DNA from: Bacteroidales bacterium
Lineage (GTDB): Bacteria; Bacteroidota; Bacteroidia; Bacteroidales; Tenuifilaceae
Direction of reading: 5' to 3'
DNA length: 64,000 nucleotides
Assembly (NCBI GenBank): GCA_003818205.1
Contig: RPRQ01000007.1
Span: 38,463 to 102,462 of the forward strand
In this document: positions 63,831-64,000 of the stretch, one piece after another
Position numbering within the stretch: the stretch's first letter is position 1
Layout of the letters: every line of letters starts with the position of its first letter
The notes under the pieces: model-generated
The model's database searches: none
Seen by the model: the letters and a program-made list of their open reading frames with translations, nothing else
Told to the model about the DNA's origin: nothing
Made by a program: the position numbers and the translations under genes

Positions 63831-64000
63831 TTATAAGTCAAACAATTTCAATTGGTTATAATCATCTTGTTCTTTGATTTTGTAGATTTGTTTTTCAAAC
63901 AGCTGATTTATAGGCGTTTTTTCAAATAAGCAAAGGTTTAAAGTTTGTAGAATTGTGTATAAACTTTGGTCCAATTTTAGTTTTCTTTTCACAATCGCAA
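63831..64000 (-). CDS. IS4-type (DUF4372) transposase, C-terminus only
   Basis: The minus-strand frame ends at TAA (63831-63833) and is open to the window edge. The 56 or so residues (AIVKRKLKLDQSLYTILQTL, NLCLFEKTPINQLFEKQIYK, IKEQDDYNQLKLFDL) match the C-terminal segment of IS4-family transposases of the DUF4372 group, in which a final (L/I)L..L..SLxxKTPIxxLL-like block follows the catalytic domain. The catalytic DDE residues lie outside the window. Confidence 0.75.
   Translation of the reverse strand, partial: AIVKRKLKLDQSLYTILQTLNLCLFEKTPINQLFEKQIYKIKEQDDYNQLKLFDL

Noticed and set aside
1..64000. CRISPR arrays
   Set aside because: No series of regularly spaced identical repeats was found; all repeats seen are dispersed or palindromic.

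Overview
The window looks like chromosome of an AT-rich Bacteroidota bacterium, most likely Bacteroidales-like. The evidence is a complete gliding/type IX secretion core in the order porP-gldK-gldL-gldM-gldN (all on the minus strand, as in the Porphyromonas porPKLMN cluster), a gingipain-type C25 peptidase, DUF4270, DUF5686 and FISUMP proteins, lipoproteins with short lipoboxes, and a tRNA promoter with the Bacteroidetes -33 / -7 (TAnnTTTG) architecture.

Layout. 0-5.6 kb: start of a lipoprotein, dnaG, a LytS/LytTR two-component pair and a FISUMP lipoprotein. 6.3-9 kb: an exported Ntn-hydrolase overlapping a zinc-less sirtuin, then an outer-membrane beta-barrel protein behind a very long hairpin. 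9.3-18.1 kb: the C25 peptidase, small membrane proteins (rubredoxin-DUF2231 type, DUF3667) and a DUF5686 outer-membrane protein. 18.1-20.4 kb: a mosaic in which an acyltransferase-3 gene sits in what looks like an integron-type cassette with an attC-like site, inserted at the start codon of a CPBP protease gene that is itself split by a 178-bp MITE-like element. 20.6-31.9 kb: a stand-alone XylR_N/V4R sensor with a 63-residue partner, gltX, an M28 peptidase, a DPP IV, and an RprX/RprY-like two-component system divergent from a probable T9SS cargo. 32-35 kb: a Crp/Fnr fragment, Mla-type ABC genes and a mannose-1-phosphate guanylyltransferase. 35.2-45.1 kb: gldNMLK/porP, a degenerate arginase-family gene and topA. 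45.3-57.6 kb: PBP1A, a fused peptide-type ABC ATPase, radA, a flippase-like membrane protein, panD-panC, and a GT5-like/DUF4270/glmS operon.

57.6-64 kb is the accessory end: a possible broken ORF, large hairpins, a lipoprotein with three DLNxGAGG repeats, rfbB, tRNA-Lys(CUU), a SAMHD1-like dNTPase overlapping a small unknown gene, a CYTH protein, and the 3' end of an IS4-type transposase. Two 63-bp direct repeats (57868 and 63757) bracket most of this segment.

Intergenic space is rich in nested palindromic repeats. At least one family (inverted repeats ending in TAACTATTCA, with CACGGAG/CACAGAG arms) recurs several times. The candidates most worth attention are the attC-like cassette, the MITE whose exact excision restores an ORF, the SAMHD1-like two-gene operon, and the helically phased TTAGCT operator.
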